This document shows, one piece after another, positions 5,348 through 12,586 of a DNA stretch of 12,586 bases (within the stretch, counting starts at the first letter, position 1; every line of letters starts with the position of its first letter). The notes under the pieces were generated by a model. The model had not been told where the DNA came from. It searched no databases and worked only from the letters and a program-made list of their open reading frames with translations. Both the position numbers and the translations under genes were made by a program. Source of the stretch: Candidatus Competibacteraceae bacterium (GTDB lineage: Bacteria > Pseudomonadota > Gammaproteobacteria > Competibacterales > Competibacteraceae); assembly GCA_003527885.1 (NCBI GenBank), contig DPWB01000039.1, positions 1 through 12,586 on the forward strand, given 5' to 3'.

Positions 5348-7174
5348 ATGCGTCCCGAGCTTCGCCCCACCGAATCGCCGCCTTCCAATTCACGACGCCG
5401 AGACTGGACCAATCTTCGGGCGCTGCTGCCGTATCTTTGGGAGTATCGCGGTCGGGTGCTGCTCGCTCTCGGCGCGTTGATCGTCGCCAAGATCGCCAAC
5501 ATCGGCGTGCCGCTGACCCTCAAGCAAATCGTTGACAGCCTGGACCCCCAGCATCAGGCCGTGGTCATGCTGCCGTTTTCCCTGCTGCTGGCTTACGGCG
5601 CGCTGAAAATGGGTAACGCCCTGTTCAGCGAACTGCGTGATGTGCTATTCACGCGGGTCCGCTATCGCGCCATGCGCCGCTTGACTTTGCGCACTCTGGA
5701 GCACCTGCACGCGCTGTCGCTGCGTTTTCACCTGGAACGTAAAACCGGCGCGATCAGCCGCGACCTGGAACGGGGCGCGCGCAGCCTGAGCACGCTGCTG
5801 AATTATCTGGCATTCAGCATCTTGCCGGTGGTGGTGGAATTTCTGCTGGCGGCGGCGCTGCTGCTGGGCCGTTACCCGACCGTGTTCACGCTGGTCATCT
5901 TCGGCAGCGTCGCCGCTTACGTCGCCTTCACCCTGGCGATCACCAACTGGCGGATGGAGCATCGCCACGCCATGAATCGCTTGGAATCGCAGGCCGGCAA
6001 CGAGGCCCTGGACAGCCTGATCAATTACGAAACCGTCAAATATTTCGGCAACGAACGCTGGGAGTTGCAACGTTGCGATACGACGCTGACCCAATGGGAA
6101 AACAGCGCCGTATTGAGCCAGACCTCGATGTCGGTGCTGAATTTCGGGCAGGGCGCGATCATCGCCGTCGGCGCGACCTTGATCATGCTGTTTGCCGCCA
6201 GTCAGGTGGCCGATGGCCGGATGACGCTAGGCGATCTGGTGCTGGTCAACGCCCTGTTGCTGCAACTGTTCATCCCGTTGAATTTTCTCGGCATCGTCTA
6301 CCGTCAGATCAAGTACGCGCTGGTCGATATGGACGATTTGGTCCGCTTGTTCGAACGAACCCCGGAAATCCGCGATGCTCCCGACGCCACCGAACTGGCG
6401 GTCACGCGCGGCGAATTACGCTTCGAGAACGTCAATTTCGCCTATCAGCCCGACCGGCAAATCCTGTTCGAGGTCAGCTTCACCGTGCCGCCCGGTCGCA
6501 AGCTGGCGGTGGTCGGGGCCAGCGGAGCCGGCAAATCGACGCTGGCGCGGCTGTTGTTCCGGTTTTACGACGTGAGCGACGGCCGCGTGCTGATCGACGG
6601 CCAGGACATCCGCGCCGTGACCCAGCACAGCTTGCGCGCCGCCATCGGCATCGTGCCGCAAGATACGGTGCTGTTCAACGACACGCTGTATTACAACCTC
6701 GCCTACGCCCGGCCCGACGCCAGTCGCGAGGAGATCGCCGCGGCGGCCCGGATGGCGCAACTGCACGATTTCATCAAGGCGCTGCCGGCGGGTTACGACA
6801 CGCTGGTCGGCGAGCGCGGGCTGAAACTGTCGGGCGGCGAGAAGCAGCGGGTGGCCATCGCGCGGGCGATTCTCAAACGGCCGCGCATCCTGATTTTCGA
6901 CGAGGCGACCTCGGCGCTGGACAGCAATTCCGAGCAGGCTATCTTGCAGGCTTTACGGGCGGTGGCGGCCGAACACACGACCCTGGTGATCGCGCACCGC
7001 TTGTCCACCATCGTCGATGCCGACCAGATTCTGGTGCTCGATCATGGCCGGGTACGGGAACAGGGCACGCACCGCGAGCTGTTGCAACAGAACGGGCTGT
7101 ACACCCAGATGTGGGCCTTGCAGCAGCAGGAACGAGAAGCGCAGGAAGAAGAACGGCTGCGGGGCTTGCTCTGA
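5348..7174 (+). CDS. Atm1/HMT1-type ABC exporter (fused permease and ATPase)
   Basis: A 608-residue half-transporter of the ABCB7/Atm1 type, which acts as a homodimer in the inner membrane and in studied relatives exports glutathione-related or metal-conjugated compounds. The six-helix domain covers about 25-330. It holds the family marker INYETVKYFGNE (225-236), plus Arg202/Arg206 and Asn265/Gln268, whose spacing matches the glutathione-contacting residues of characterised bacterial Atm1. The ATPase has Walker A GASGAGKST (390-398), Q-loop Gln438, signature LSGGEKQR (494-501), Walker B ILIFDE (514-519) and H-loop His550, so it should be active. A TTG 54 bases upstream is in frame but precedes the terminator hairpin; the ATG at 5348 with AAGG 9 bases upstream is preferred. 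No Fe-S cluster genes are adjacent. Its stop is two bases from the converging gene's stop. Confidence 0.92.
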   Translation: MRPELRPTESPPSNSRRRDWTNLRALLPYLWEYRGRVLLALGALIVAKIANIGVPLTLKQIVDSLDPQHQAVVMLPFSLLLAYGALKMGNALFSELRDVLFTRVRYRAMRRLTLRTLEHLHALSLRFHLERKTGAISRDLERGARSLSTLLNYLAFSILPVVVEFLLAAALLLGRYPTVFTLVIFGSVAAYVAFTLAITNWRMEHRHAMNRLESQAGNEALDSLINYETVKYFGNERWELQRCDTTLTQWENSAVLSQTSMSVLNFGQGAIIAVGATLIMLFAASQVADGRMTLGDLVLVNALLLQLFIPLNFLGIVYRQIKYALVDMDDLVRLFERTPEIRDAPDATELAVTRGELRFENVNFAYQPDRQILFEVSFTVPPGRKLAVVGASGAGKSTLARLLFRFYDVSDGRVLIDGQDIRAVTQHSLRAAIGIVPQDTVLFNDTLYYNLAYARPDASREEIAAAARMAQLHDFIKALPAGYDTLVGERGLKLSGGEKQRVAIARAILKRPRILIFDEATSALDSNSEQAILQALRAVAAEHTTLVIAHRLSTIVDADQILVLDHGRVREQGTHRELLQQNGLYTQMWALQQQEREAQEEERLRGLL

Positions 7175-7176
7175 GA

Positions 7177-7425
7177 TCACGGATCGTCCCAACCGTCCGC
7201 GCCGAATTCCAGCAGCGCCCGCTCCGTTTCGCTCAACACCACCAGCAAGCCGGCCCGCTGGCGCTCCAGCCAAGCCCGATGTCGGCGTTGCTCGGCGCGG
7301 GCGTCCTCATCGTCGTTCGACGGTTCGTCGAGCGCGGCGGTCACTTCCGCAAAGGCATCCTCCAGTTCACCCAAATCGTCCAGCAAGTCCCGCCGCCGGC
7401 TTCGCAGGTCATGGAATGTCGTCAT
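7177..7425 (-). CDS. Small charged protein of unknown function (82 aa)
   Basis: I do not recognise this protein. It starts MTTFHDLRSRRRDLLDDLGE and is rich in Asp, Glu, Arg and Leu, with no membrane segment or signal peptide and no cysteine. Two stretches, about residues 5-35 and 42-75, look strongly helical with heptad-like leucines and are split by an acidic linker (EPSNDDED), suggesting a helical hairpin or coiled coil. The protein ends GADGWDDP. The ATG at 7425 is supported by GGGAG about 10 bases upstream, and the gene begins 20 bases after the GspF-like gene's stop, so it is very likely its operon partner. It is the last gene of the minus-strand block and converges with the ABC exporter. 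The frame is open far upstream in GspF antisense territory, but the SD and spacing fix this start. Confidence 0.7.
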   Translation of the reverse strand: MTTFHDLRSRRRDLLDDLGELEDAFAEVTAALDEPSNDDEDARAEQRRHRAWLERQRAGLLVVLSETERALLEFGADGWDDP

Positions 7426-7445
7426 GGTTCTTTCTCCCAACGCCG

Positions 7446-8417
7446 TCAATCTGGAACGGGCAGCCCCCGATAACCGCCCACGATATTCACCGCCATGAAG
7501 AGCGTCACGCCCACATAAAACAGACGGGGCAGCCATTCGGCCAGCGTATCCCATTGCCGCTCCAATTGGGCGTCCCACTGGCGGAGTTGGTGGGCGATGA
7601 CCCGATCGAGCCGCCCCGCCGCTTCGCCGCTGGCGAACAGCGCCACCGCTCCGGGATCGTCCACCACACCGTAACGCTGCAAGGTCTCGGCCAGCGCCGA
7701 ACGACCGTCGGCCAACGCCGCCGCCGCGCCCGCGAAACGGGCGCGCAGCAACGGATCGGCCACGCTCTTTCCGGCCAGGGGCAGCGCTTCCAACACCGGC
7801 ACCCCGGATTCCAGCAACAGCAGCAGGCCGAACACCCCATCGCGCCGCTGTTGTCGCGCCAGCAAGCCACCGAGCACGGGAATCGCTGCCAGGAATCTCG
7901 CCCAGGCCGCGCCGGTTTCGCGAAGCTGTTGCCGGCGGTAGACGAACAGCAGCAAACGCAGCCCACCGTACAGCAACAGCGGCGGGCCGAGCGCCCGCAA
8001 CAGATAGCCGCCCAGCCCGATAGCGCCCTGGAACAGCGCCGGGAAAGGGGCCACGAAGGTCGCCAGCACCAGAATCAGAAAGGGCAACAGCAACCGCGAC
8101 TTCAGGCGATCGAACAGTTTGGCGCGACCGGTGTAGTGTCCGTTCAAGCGCCGGTATAAAGATTCCAGCCGTCCGCCCGTGGCCGCTGCCCTTACCAGCC
8201 GGACTTCCCACGGCAGCAGCACCCCGCTATCTTGGCCCGCGCTCGCCAAATCCGCGCCCTTGGCGAGCGCGGCGGCGGTCTGCGCCAAGGCGCATCGGGC
8301 GTCGGGCGGCAAATCGCCCCCGATCGTGGCGAATGCTTGCGCCGGAGCAATCCCAGAATGCTCCAGCGTCGCCAGTTGCGAGAAGAGCCGGGATCGTTGG
8401 CGAGCGGTCAGCGGCAT
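7446..8417 (-). CDS. Short GspF/PilC-like inner-membrane protein (T2SSF domains)
   Basis: A 323-residue inner-membrane protein of the type II secretion F family, which in type II secretion and type IV pilus systems is the platform protein contacting the assembly ATPase. Both T2SSF repeats are visible: about residues 10-125 with the ATGGRLESL motif, and about 193-316 with LLESGVPVLEALPLA and ASGEAAGRLDRVI. Membrane segments lie near 108-131, 137-160 and 297-316. Typical GspF/PilC proteins have about 400 residues; this one lacks the N-terminal cytoplasmic segment of about 60-80 residues. No secretin, pilin or ATPase gene is nearby. The gene starts 19 bases after the treS-mak stop with a GGAAGAG ribosome binding site, so it is co-transcribed with trehalose genes. 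Family fairly sure; role here unknown. Confidence 0.82.
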   Translation of the reverse strand: MPLTARQRSRLFSQLATLEHSGIAPAQAFATIGGDLPPDARCALAQTAAALAKGADLASAGQDSGVLLPWEVRLVRAAATGGRLESLYRRLNGHYTGRAKLFDRLKSRLLLPFLILVLATFVAPFPALFQGAIGLGGYLLRALGPPLLLYGGLRLLLFVYRRQQLRETGAAWARFLAAIPVLGGLLARQQRRDGVFGLLLLLESGVPVLEALPLAGKSVADPLLRARFAGAAAALADGRSALAETLQRYGVVDDPGAVALFASGEAAGRLDRVIAHQLRQWDAQLERQWDTLAEWLPRLFYVGVTLFMAVNIVGGYRGLPVPD

Positions 8418-8436
8418 CGACGCGCGCTCTTCCCGA

Positions 8437-11400
8437 TCATTCCGCTGGCTCTTTCGCCGCCGACGGCAACAGCTCGCACAATCCTCCGAGCGGAATTTCC
8501 ACCCAGTCCGGGCGGTTGTCCAGCTCGTAGCGCAACTCGTAACACGCTTTTTCCAGACCGAACGCCTTCAACAACATGGCTGCTTGAGCGGAATCGATGT
8601 TAAACCCGGCGCTGTCGCGGGTGGCTTCGGCATAACCGTTCAGAAAGGCGGCCCGCGTCTGCCGCTGCCAGTCCTCAAGATACGGCGCCAGCGCTGGCGA
8701 ATCGGTGGCGAACGGCCGCAGCGCGGCGTGCGCGGCGTAATTGAAGGAACGCAACATCCCGACCACATCGCGCAGCGGCGAATGCTTGCCGCGCCGCTCC
8801 TCCAGCGTCCGCGACGGCTCGCCTTCGAAGTCGATGATGATGACATCATCCTTGGCGACCAACACTTGCGCCAAATGGTAGTCGCCGTGATAGCGGATTT
8901 TCACCGCTTCTGGATCGGCTCGGCCGGTCCTTTCCAGGCATCCCAGCAGGGCGCCGCGCATCTCCAGCACGCGTCCGGCCAGCACGCGCGCCGGTTCCGG
9001 CAGCGCTGCACGGCCTTGCGCCAAGCGTTCGAAGGTCGCGACAGCTTCGCCGCGTATCCGGCTCAACCAGTCGGCCAGATCGTCGGTGGTGATGGGTTCG
9101 GGGTCGAACGCCACATCGCCGGTGGTTTGGGCCAAGGCCCGGTGCAATTCGCCGGTGCGCTTGCCCAGCGTGGTCGCAAAGATCCGATACAGCGCGTGCA
9201 CCTCTTCACCGGCTTGCCGGACCGTCTCCGGCTGTTGCAAACAATCGTCCAGAAAGCGCTTCAGATAATCTTGGGTGTAAGCCCAAGCATCGCCCTGATT
9301 GGCGACGAAGCCCTGCAACTGGATCAGCGTGGTCCGGTCGCCGTTATCTCCTTCATATTCGAGCGCGCCCGCCAATGGGGCGATGTTCGGAAACCCGATG
9401 TCGGTCAGAAACCGGCCCATTTCCAGTTCGGGATTGATCCCGAACTGGACCCGGCGATAGCCTTTCATCAACAAGCGGTCGCCGATGGCGATGCTGGTGT
9501 TGCTGCTGTCTAGCGCCAGCCGCTTGGCCGGCAACGTTTCAGGCGCTTCACCGGCCAGTTCGGCCAGAACCCGGGTGGCGGAAAAGCGCAACCGGCCCTG
9601 ACCCATCGGAATCCGCGCGCCGCTCGCCATCAGCCCGACCAGCATCTGGCAGAACTGTTCGTTGGCGAAGGCGTCGTACAGCAAACCCATCCGCGCCCGG
9701 ACCCGGACCTTGGCCAGCGCGTAAGGCAATAACGGCCGTATTTTCTCCTCGCTGTCGTCCCCCCAGGCCAGCGCCAACGGCAACCCGTAGTCCTGGGATT
9801 CTTCCCGGCCCTCCAGCCAGACCCGAATTCGCGCCAACAACCATTCATTCCGGTCGGGCCAGATGTCGTGGCGCTCGAACTCCACCTTTTCGATCCGCCC
9901 GCCCTTGCCGGCAAACCAGCGCTGGGTGGGCAGAAACGCCGGCAAAATCTGCCCGACCAGCCGCTCGTGCAGGTCGCTCGCCATCTCGCGGCGCCTCGGC
10001 TCGACCCGATCGGGAAAGAAGCTGCTCCAACTCTGGAACAGCACCAGTACCGGCAACTCCAGCCCCGGCCGCTTGTCTTCGTGCCAGGCCGGTGGCGCGG
10101 TCTGGCTCAAGCGGAACCAATAAAAACCGTAGCGGTGCAAGGTCAGCAGATACGGGGCGTCGTTGATCGGTGGAAAGGCGGTTTGCCCCAGCATTTCCAC
10201 CGGCACCAATCCCTTGAAGCGGCGCAGGTCGAGTTCCACCGGCTGGGCGGAGCGGGACAGATTGGCCACGCACAGCACGATTTCGCCGTCGTACTCGCGG
10301 ATATAAGCCAGAATCTTGCGGTTGCCCGGCAACAGCATGTCCAGGTGGCCGCGCCCGAACGCTTGGCTGGAGCGGCGCACGGCGATCAGCCGCTTCATCC
10401 AGTTCAACAGCGAGGCCGGCTCGCGCTGTTGCGCCTCGACGTTGACCGCCTCGTAGCCGTAGATCGGGTCCATGATCGGCGGCAGATACAAGCGCTGCGG
10501 GTCGGCCTTGGAGAAACCGGCGTTGCGGTCGGGGCTCCACTGCATCGGCGTGCGCACCCCGTTGCGGTCGCCCAGATAGATGTTGTCGCCCATGCCGATC
10601 TCGTCGCCGTAATAGATGATCGGGGTGCCGGGCATCGACAGCAGCAAGCTGTTCATCAGCTTGATCTTGCTGGAATCGTTGTCCATCAGCGGGGCCAGCC
10701 GGCGGCGGATGCCGACGTTGACCCGCATCCTCGGATCGGCGGCGTAGGTGCGGTACATGTAGTCCCGCTCGCGGTCGGTGACCATCTCCAGGGTCAGCTC
10801 GTCGTGGTTGCGCAGGAACACCGCCCACTGGCAGTTGTCGGGAATGTCCGGGGTCTGTTCGAGGATCTCGACGATGGGGTGACGGTCTTCCTGGGCGATG
10901 GCCATGTACATGCGCGGCATCAGCGGGAAATGGTAGGCCATGTGGCATTCGTCGCCGTCGCCGAAATAATCGCGCACGTCCTCCGGCCACTGGTTGGCCT
11001 CGGCCAGAAACAGCCGGCTGCGGTAATGCTGTTCCACCACCGCCCGCATCTGTTTGATGACGGTGTGGGTTTCGGGCAGGTTTTCGTTGAGGGTGCCTTC
11101 GCGCACGCAAAGATAAGGGATGGCGTCCAGCCGCAGGCCATCGACGCCGAGGTCGAGCCAGAAGCGCATGATCTTGATGACCGCCTTCACCACCGCCGGG
11201 TTGTTGTGGTTCAAATCCGGCTGGTGCGAAAAGAAGCGGTGCCAGTAATACTGTTGCGCCACCGGATCCCAGAACCAGTTGGAGGTCTCGGTATCGGTGA
11301 AGATGATCCGGGTTTCCGGGAATTTCTTGTCGTCGTCGTTCCAGACGTAGAACGACCGCTCGCGGGAACCGGGCGGCGCGCGGCGCGCGGCCTGAAACCA

Positions 11401-11760
11401 CGGATGTTGGTCGGAGGTGTGGTTGATGACCAGTTCGGTGATGACCTTCAAGCCCCGCGCGTGGGCCCCGTTGACGAACGCCCGGAAATCGGCCAGCGTG
11501 CCGTAATCGGGATGGATGTCCTGATAATCGCGGATGTCGTAGCCGTCATCGCGCAGCGGCGACGGGTAGAACGGCATCAGCCACAGGGTATCCACGCCCA
11601 AGTCCTGGAGATAGTCGAGCCGCTGGATCAAACCCCGGAAATCGCCCACGCCGTCCTGGCTGCTGTCGCCGAACGCCTTGACATGCAGTTGATAGACGAT
11701 GGCGTCCTTGTACCAGAGGGGGTCTTCGACACCGGGCCAACGGTTGCGGTTGCGGCTCAT
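8437..11760 (-). CDS. treS: Trehalose synthase-maltokinase fusion (TreS-Mak/Pep2)
   Basis: A 1107-residue bifunctional cytosolic enzyme. Residues about 10-555 are a GH13 trehalose synthase, interconverting trehalose and maltose. The start is PLWYKDAIVYQLHVKAFGD, the nucleophile Asp212 is in GLRLDAIPYL, the acid/base Glu254 is in FLAEANQW, and Asp320 is in FLRNHDEL. Residues about 600-1100 are a maltokinase, ATP plus maltose giving maltose-1-phosphate. They have the cap segment LPAFLPTQRWFAGKGG, Lys766, the catalytic loop HGDYHLAQVL with Asp960, and the metal-binding IIDFEGEPSR with Asp977. Maltose-1-phosphate feeds GlgE-type alpha-glucan synthesis. The frame opens at a GTG (11817) overlapping the otsB stop, but the ATG at 11760 has GAGGAG 6 bases upstream and the family N-terminus, so it is preferred. 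Downstream of otsB by 53 bases, upstream of the GspF-like gene by 19. Confidence 0.95.
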   Translation of the reverse strand: MSRNRNRWPGVEDPLWYKDAIVYQLHVKAFGDSSQDGVGDFRGLIQRLDYLQDLGVDTLWLMPFYPSPLRDDGYDIRDYQDIHPDYGTLADFRAFVNGAHARGLKVITELVINHTSDQHPWFQAARRAPPGSRERSFYVWNDDDKKFPETRIIFTDTETSNWFWDPVAQQYYWHRFFSHQPDLNHNNPAVVKAVIKIMRFWLDLGVDGLRLDAIPYLCVREGTLNENLPETHTVIKQMRAVVEQHYRSRLFLAEANQWPEDVRDYFGDGDECHMAYHFPLMPRMYMAIAQEDRHPIVEILEQTPDIPDNCQWAVFLRNHDELTLEMVTDRERDYMYRTYAADPRMRVNVGIRRRLAPLMDNDSSKIKLMNSLLLSMPGTPIIYYGDEIGMGDNIYLGDRNGVRTPMQWSPDRNAGFSKADPQRLYLPPIMDPIYGYEAVNVEAQQREPASLLNWMKRLIAVRRSSQAFGRGHLDMLLPGNRKILAYIREYDGEIVLCVANLSRSAQPVELDLRRFKGLVPVEMLGQTAFPPINDAPYLLTLHRYGFYWFRLSQTAPPAWHEDKRPGLELPVLVLFQSWSSFFPDRVEPRRREMASDLHERLVGQILPAFLPTQRWFAGKGGRIEKVEFERHDIWPDRNEWLLARIRVWLEGREESQDYGLPLALAWGDDSEEKIRPLLPYALAKVRVRARMGLLYDAFANEQFCQMLVGLMASGARIPMGQGRLRFSATRVLAELAGEAPETLPAKRLALDSSNTSIAIGDRLLMKGYRRVQFGINPELEMGRFLTDIGFPNIAPLAGALEYEGDNGDRTTLIQLQGFVANQGDAWAYTQDYLKRFLDDCLQQPETVRQAGEEVHALYRIFATTLGKRTGELHRALAQTTGDVAFDPEPITTDDLADWLSRIRGEAVATFERLAQGRAALPEPARVLAGRVLEMRGALLGCLERTGRADPEAVKIRYHGDYHLAQVLVAKDDVIIIDFEGEPSRTLEERRGKHSPLRDVVGMLRSFNYAAHAALRPFATDSPALAPYLEDWQRQTRAAFLNGYAEATRDSAGFNIDSAQAAMLLKAFGLEKACYELRYELDNRPDWVEIPLGGLCELLPSAAKEPAE

Positions 11761-11813
11761 GCCAGTCTCCTCAATGCTTGAAGTTATCGAGCGCGTTTCA
11801 GTCAAAGCAACCT

Positions 11814-12569
11814 TCACGGGGACGGAGGCGTCGGAACATCGGAAGGGATCGCGGCCAAGTCGGCGGCCAAGGCCGTCAACAGTGCGATCAGGGCGGCGGG
11901 ATCGGGCAAGCGCGCGGTCGCTTCCGCCGGCGGCTCCGGCCCGATGCCGAGCGCGATGCCGCCCAGTTCGGCGGCGACCGCCAGCGCCGGCGCATCGTTG
12001 GCGGAATCGCCGGCATAGAGCACCGTCGCTGGCTCCGCGCCGCCGTGAGCGTGGATGGCGCGCAATGCCGTACCCTTGTTCCGCCCGTGGTCCGGCCCCA
12101 CTTCCAAGGAGAGCGGCCCTTCGAGAACCTGCAAATCATCGGCGTGAGGGTCGAGCAACGCCAGCGTGTCCGCCCGCACCGCGTCCGCGCGATCCGTCGC
12201 GACCTGGCGGTAGTGAACGGTAAAGCCGAACGGTTTTTTTTCCATCCACGCGCCCGGATAGCTGGCCAGCCGCGCTTCGAGCGCGGCGATCAACCCTTCC
12301 AGCATCAAGCGGTTTTTTGGAGTCTCGACCGGAAGGTGGCGTACTCCGGCCAGTTCCAGTTCCAATCCGGTGGAACCGCCGTAATGCAAGTCGGGCAGAC
12401 CGACCATGCCGGCGACATCGCTCAGCCCCCGACCGCTGATCACGGCGACCGTGACGCGCGGCAGCGCGGCCAGCCGCGCCAGAATGTTTCGCACGGCGGG
12501 ATCGAGCCGCGCCAGATCGGGATACGCCGCAAACGGGACCAACGTCCCGTCATAGTCGAACACCAGCAC
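11814..12569 (-). CDS. otsB: Trehalose-6-phosphate phosphatase, 5' end missing
   Basis: A HAD-superfamily phosphatase converting trehalose-6-phosphate to trehalose in the cytosol, the second step of the OtsA-OtsB pathway. Motif I is FDYDGTLVPF, with nucleophile and acid Asp5/Asp7 of the visible part; motif II is AVISGR; the motif III lysine lies in GRNKGTAL; and motif IV is YAGDSANDAPAL. The visible 251 residues nearly span the usual 240-270. Motif I lies right at the edge, however, where the family normally has roughly 10-25 residues before it, and the next base outward is already the transposon mosaic end. The apparent GTG start at 12569 is therefore an edge artefact and the gene is partial. 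It is the first visible gene of the operon; otsA may lie just beyond. Stop at 11814 is 53 bases from the treS ATG. Confidence 0.93.
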   Translation of the reverse strand: MLVFDYDGTLVPFAAYPDLARLDPAVRNILARLAALPRVTVAVISGRGLSDVAGMVGLPDLHYGGSTGLELELAGVRHLPVETPKNRLMLEGLIAALEARLASYPGAWMEKKPFGFTVHYRQVATDRADAVRADTLALLDPHADDLQVLEGPLSLEVGPDHGRNKGTALRAIHAHGGAEPATVLYAGDSANDAPALAVAAELGGIALGIGPEPPAEATARLPDPAALIALLTALAADLAAIPSDVPTPPSP

Positions 12570-12586
12570 CTGTCTCTTATACCAAT
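12570..12586 (+). other. Tn5 mosaic end (Nextera) at the right edge, not genomic
   Basis: CTGTCTCTTATAC (12570-12582) matches the start of the reverse-complemented Tn5 mosaic end for 13 bases; the last four bases diverge, probably through read-end errors. With the adapter at the left edge it shows that both fragment borders are transposome cuts. Trim from 12570. Confidence 0.92.

Noticed and set aside
6073..7473. 466-codon frame overlapping the ABC exporter in another frame
   Set aside because: The exporter frame carries all Walker, signature and H-loop motifs; this one is Arg/Gly-rich with no recognisable motif.
8179..9513. 444-codon plus-strand frame opposite the maltokinase region and the GspF-like gene
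   Set aside because: Antisense to two well supported genes and has no recognisable domain.
9868..11781. 637-codon plus-strand open frame across treS-mak
   Set aside because: Antisense shadow of the GH13 and maltokinase coding sequence; the translation is rich in Val, Gly, Arg and His without domains, and no ribosome binding site was noticed.

Overview
The window is a roughly 12.5 kb high-GC bacterial fragment with Illumina/Nextera transposome sequence at both ends: bases 1-78 are adapter and the last ~17 bases begin the opposite mosaic end. It therefore reads as one tagmented molecule, and the genes cut at its edges (an IS1-like insA at the left, otsB at the right) are cut by library preparation. 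The gene content (membrane-anchored cytochrome c5-like protein, Atm1-type ABC exporter, tRNA-Arg, orphan GspF-like protein, OtsB and a TreS-maltokinase fusion) suggests a proteobacterium, most likely a gammaproteobacterium. A glycogen/trehalose-metabolising, Competibacter-like lineage is possible, but that is inference only.

Layout from left to right. Bases 79-444 (minus strand) are the remains of nested insertion sequences: the left end of an IS1-like element sits inside the transposase gene of an IS5-like (IS427/IS1031-type) element. Bases 546-2388 (minus) are a translationally coupled pair, a PfkB-type sugar kinase followed by an aldo/keto reductase. Bases 2538-3720 (plus) hold a TetR-family regulator and a DUF2852-type membrane protein. 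The latter has a strong sigma70-like promoter with a 21-bp palindrome at the expected transcription start, followed by an intrinsic terminator. A minus-strand tRNA-Arg(CCG) lies at 3973-4049. Bases 4389-7174 (plus) encode a membrane-anchored cytochrome c5-like protein with a Pro/Ala-rich repeat tail, a strong terminator, and an Atm1-type ABC exporter.

Bases 7177-12569 form a minus-strand operon-like block: otsB (5' truncated), treS-mak fusion, a short orphan GspF/PilC-like membrane protein, and an 82-residue charged protein of unknown function. OtsB would release trehalose from trehalose-6-phosphate. The fusion would isomerise trehalose to maltose and phosphorylate it to maltose-1-phosphate, the donor for GlgE-type alpha-glucan synthesis; otsA and glgE are not in the window. 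This block and the exporter gene converge tail to tail with only 2 bases between stop codons.

The parts I could not explain, and think most worth following, are the orphan GspF-like/82-residue pair inside a trehalose operon, the TetR/palindrome/DUF2852 unit with its Cys/His-rich loop, and the repeat tail and structured leader of the cytochrome.
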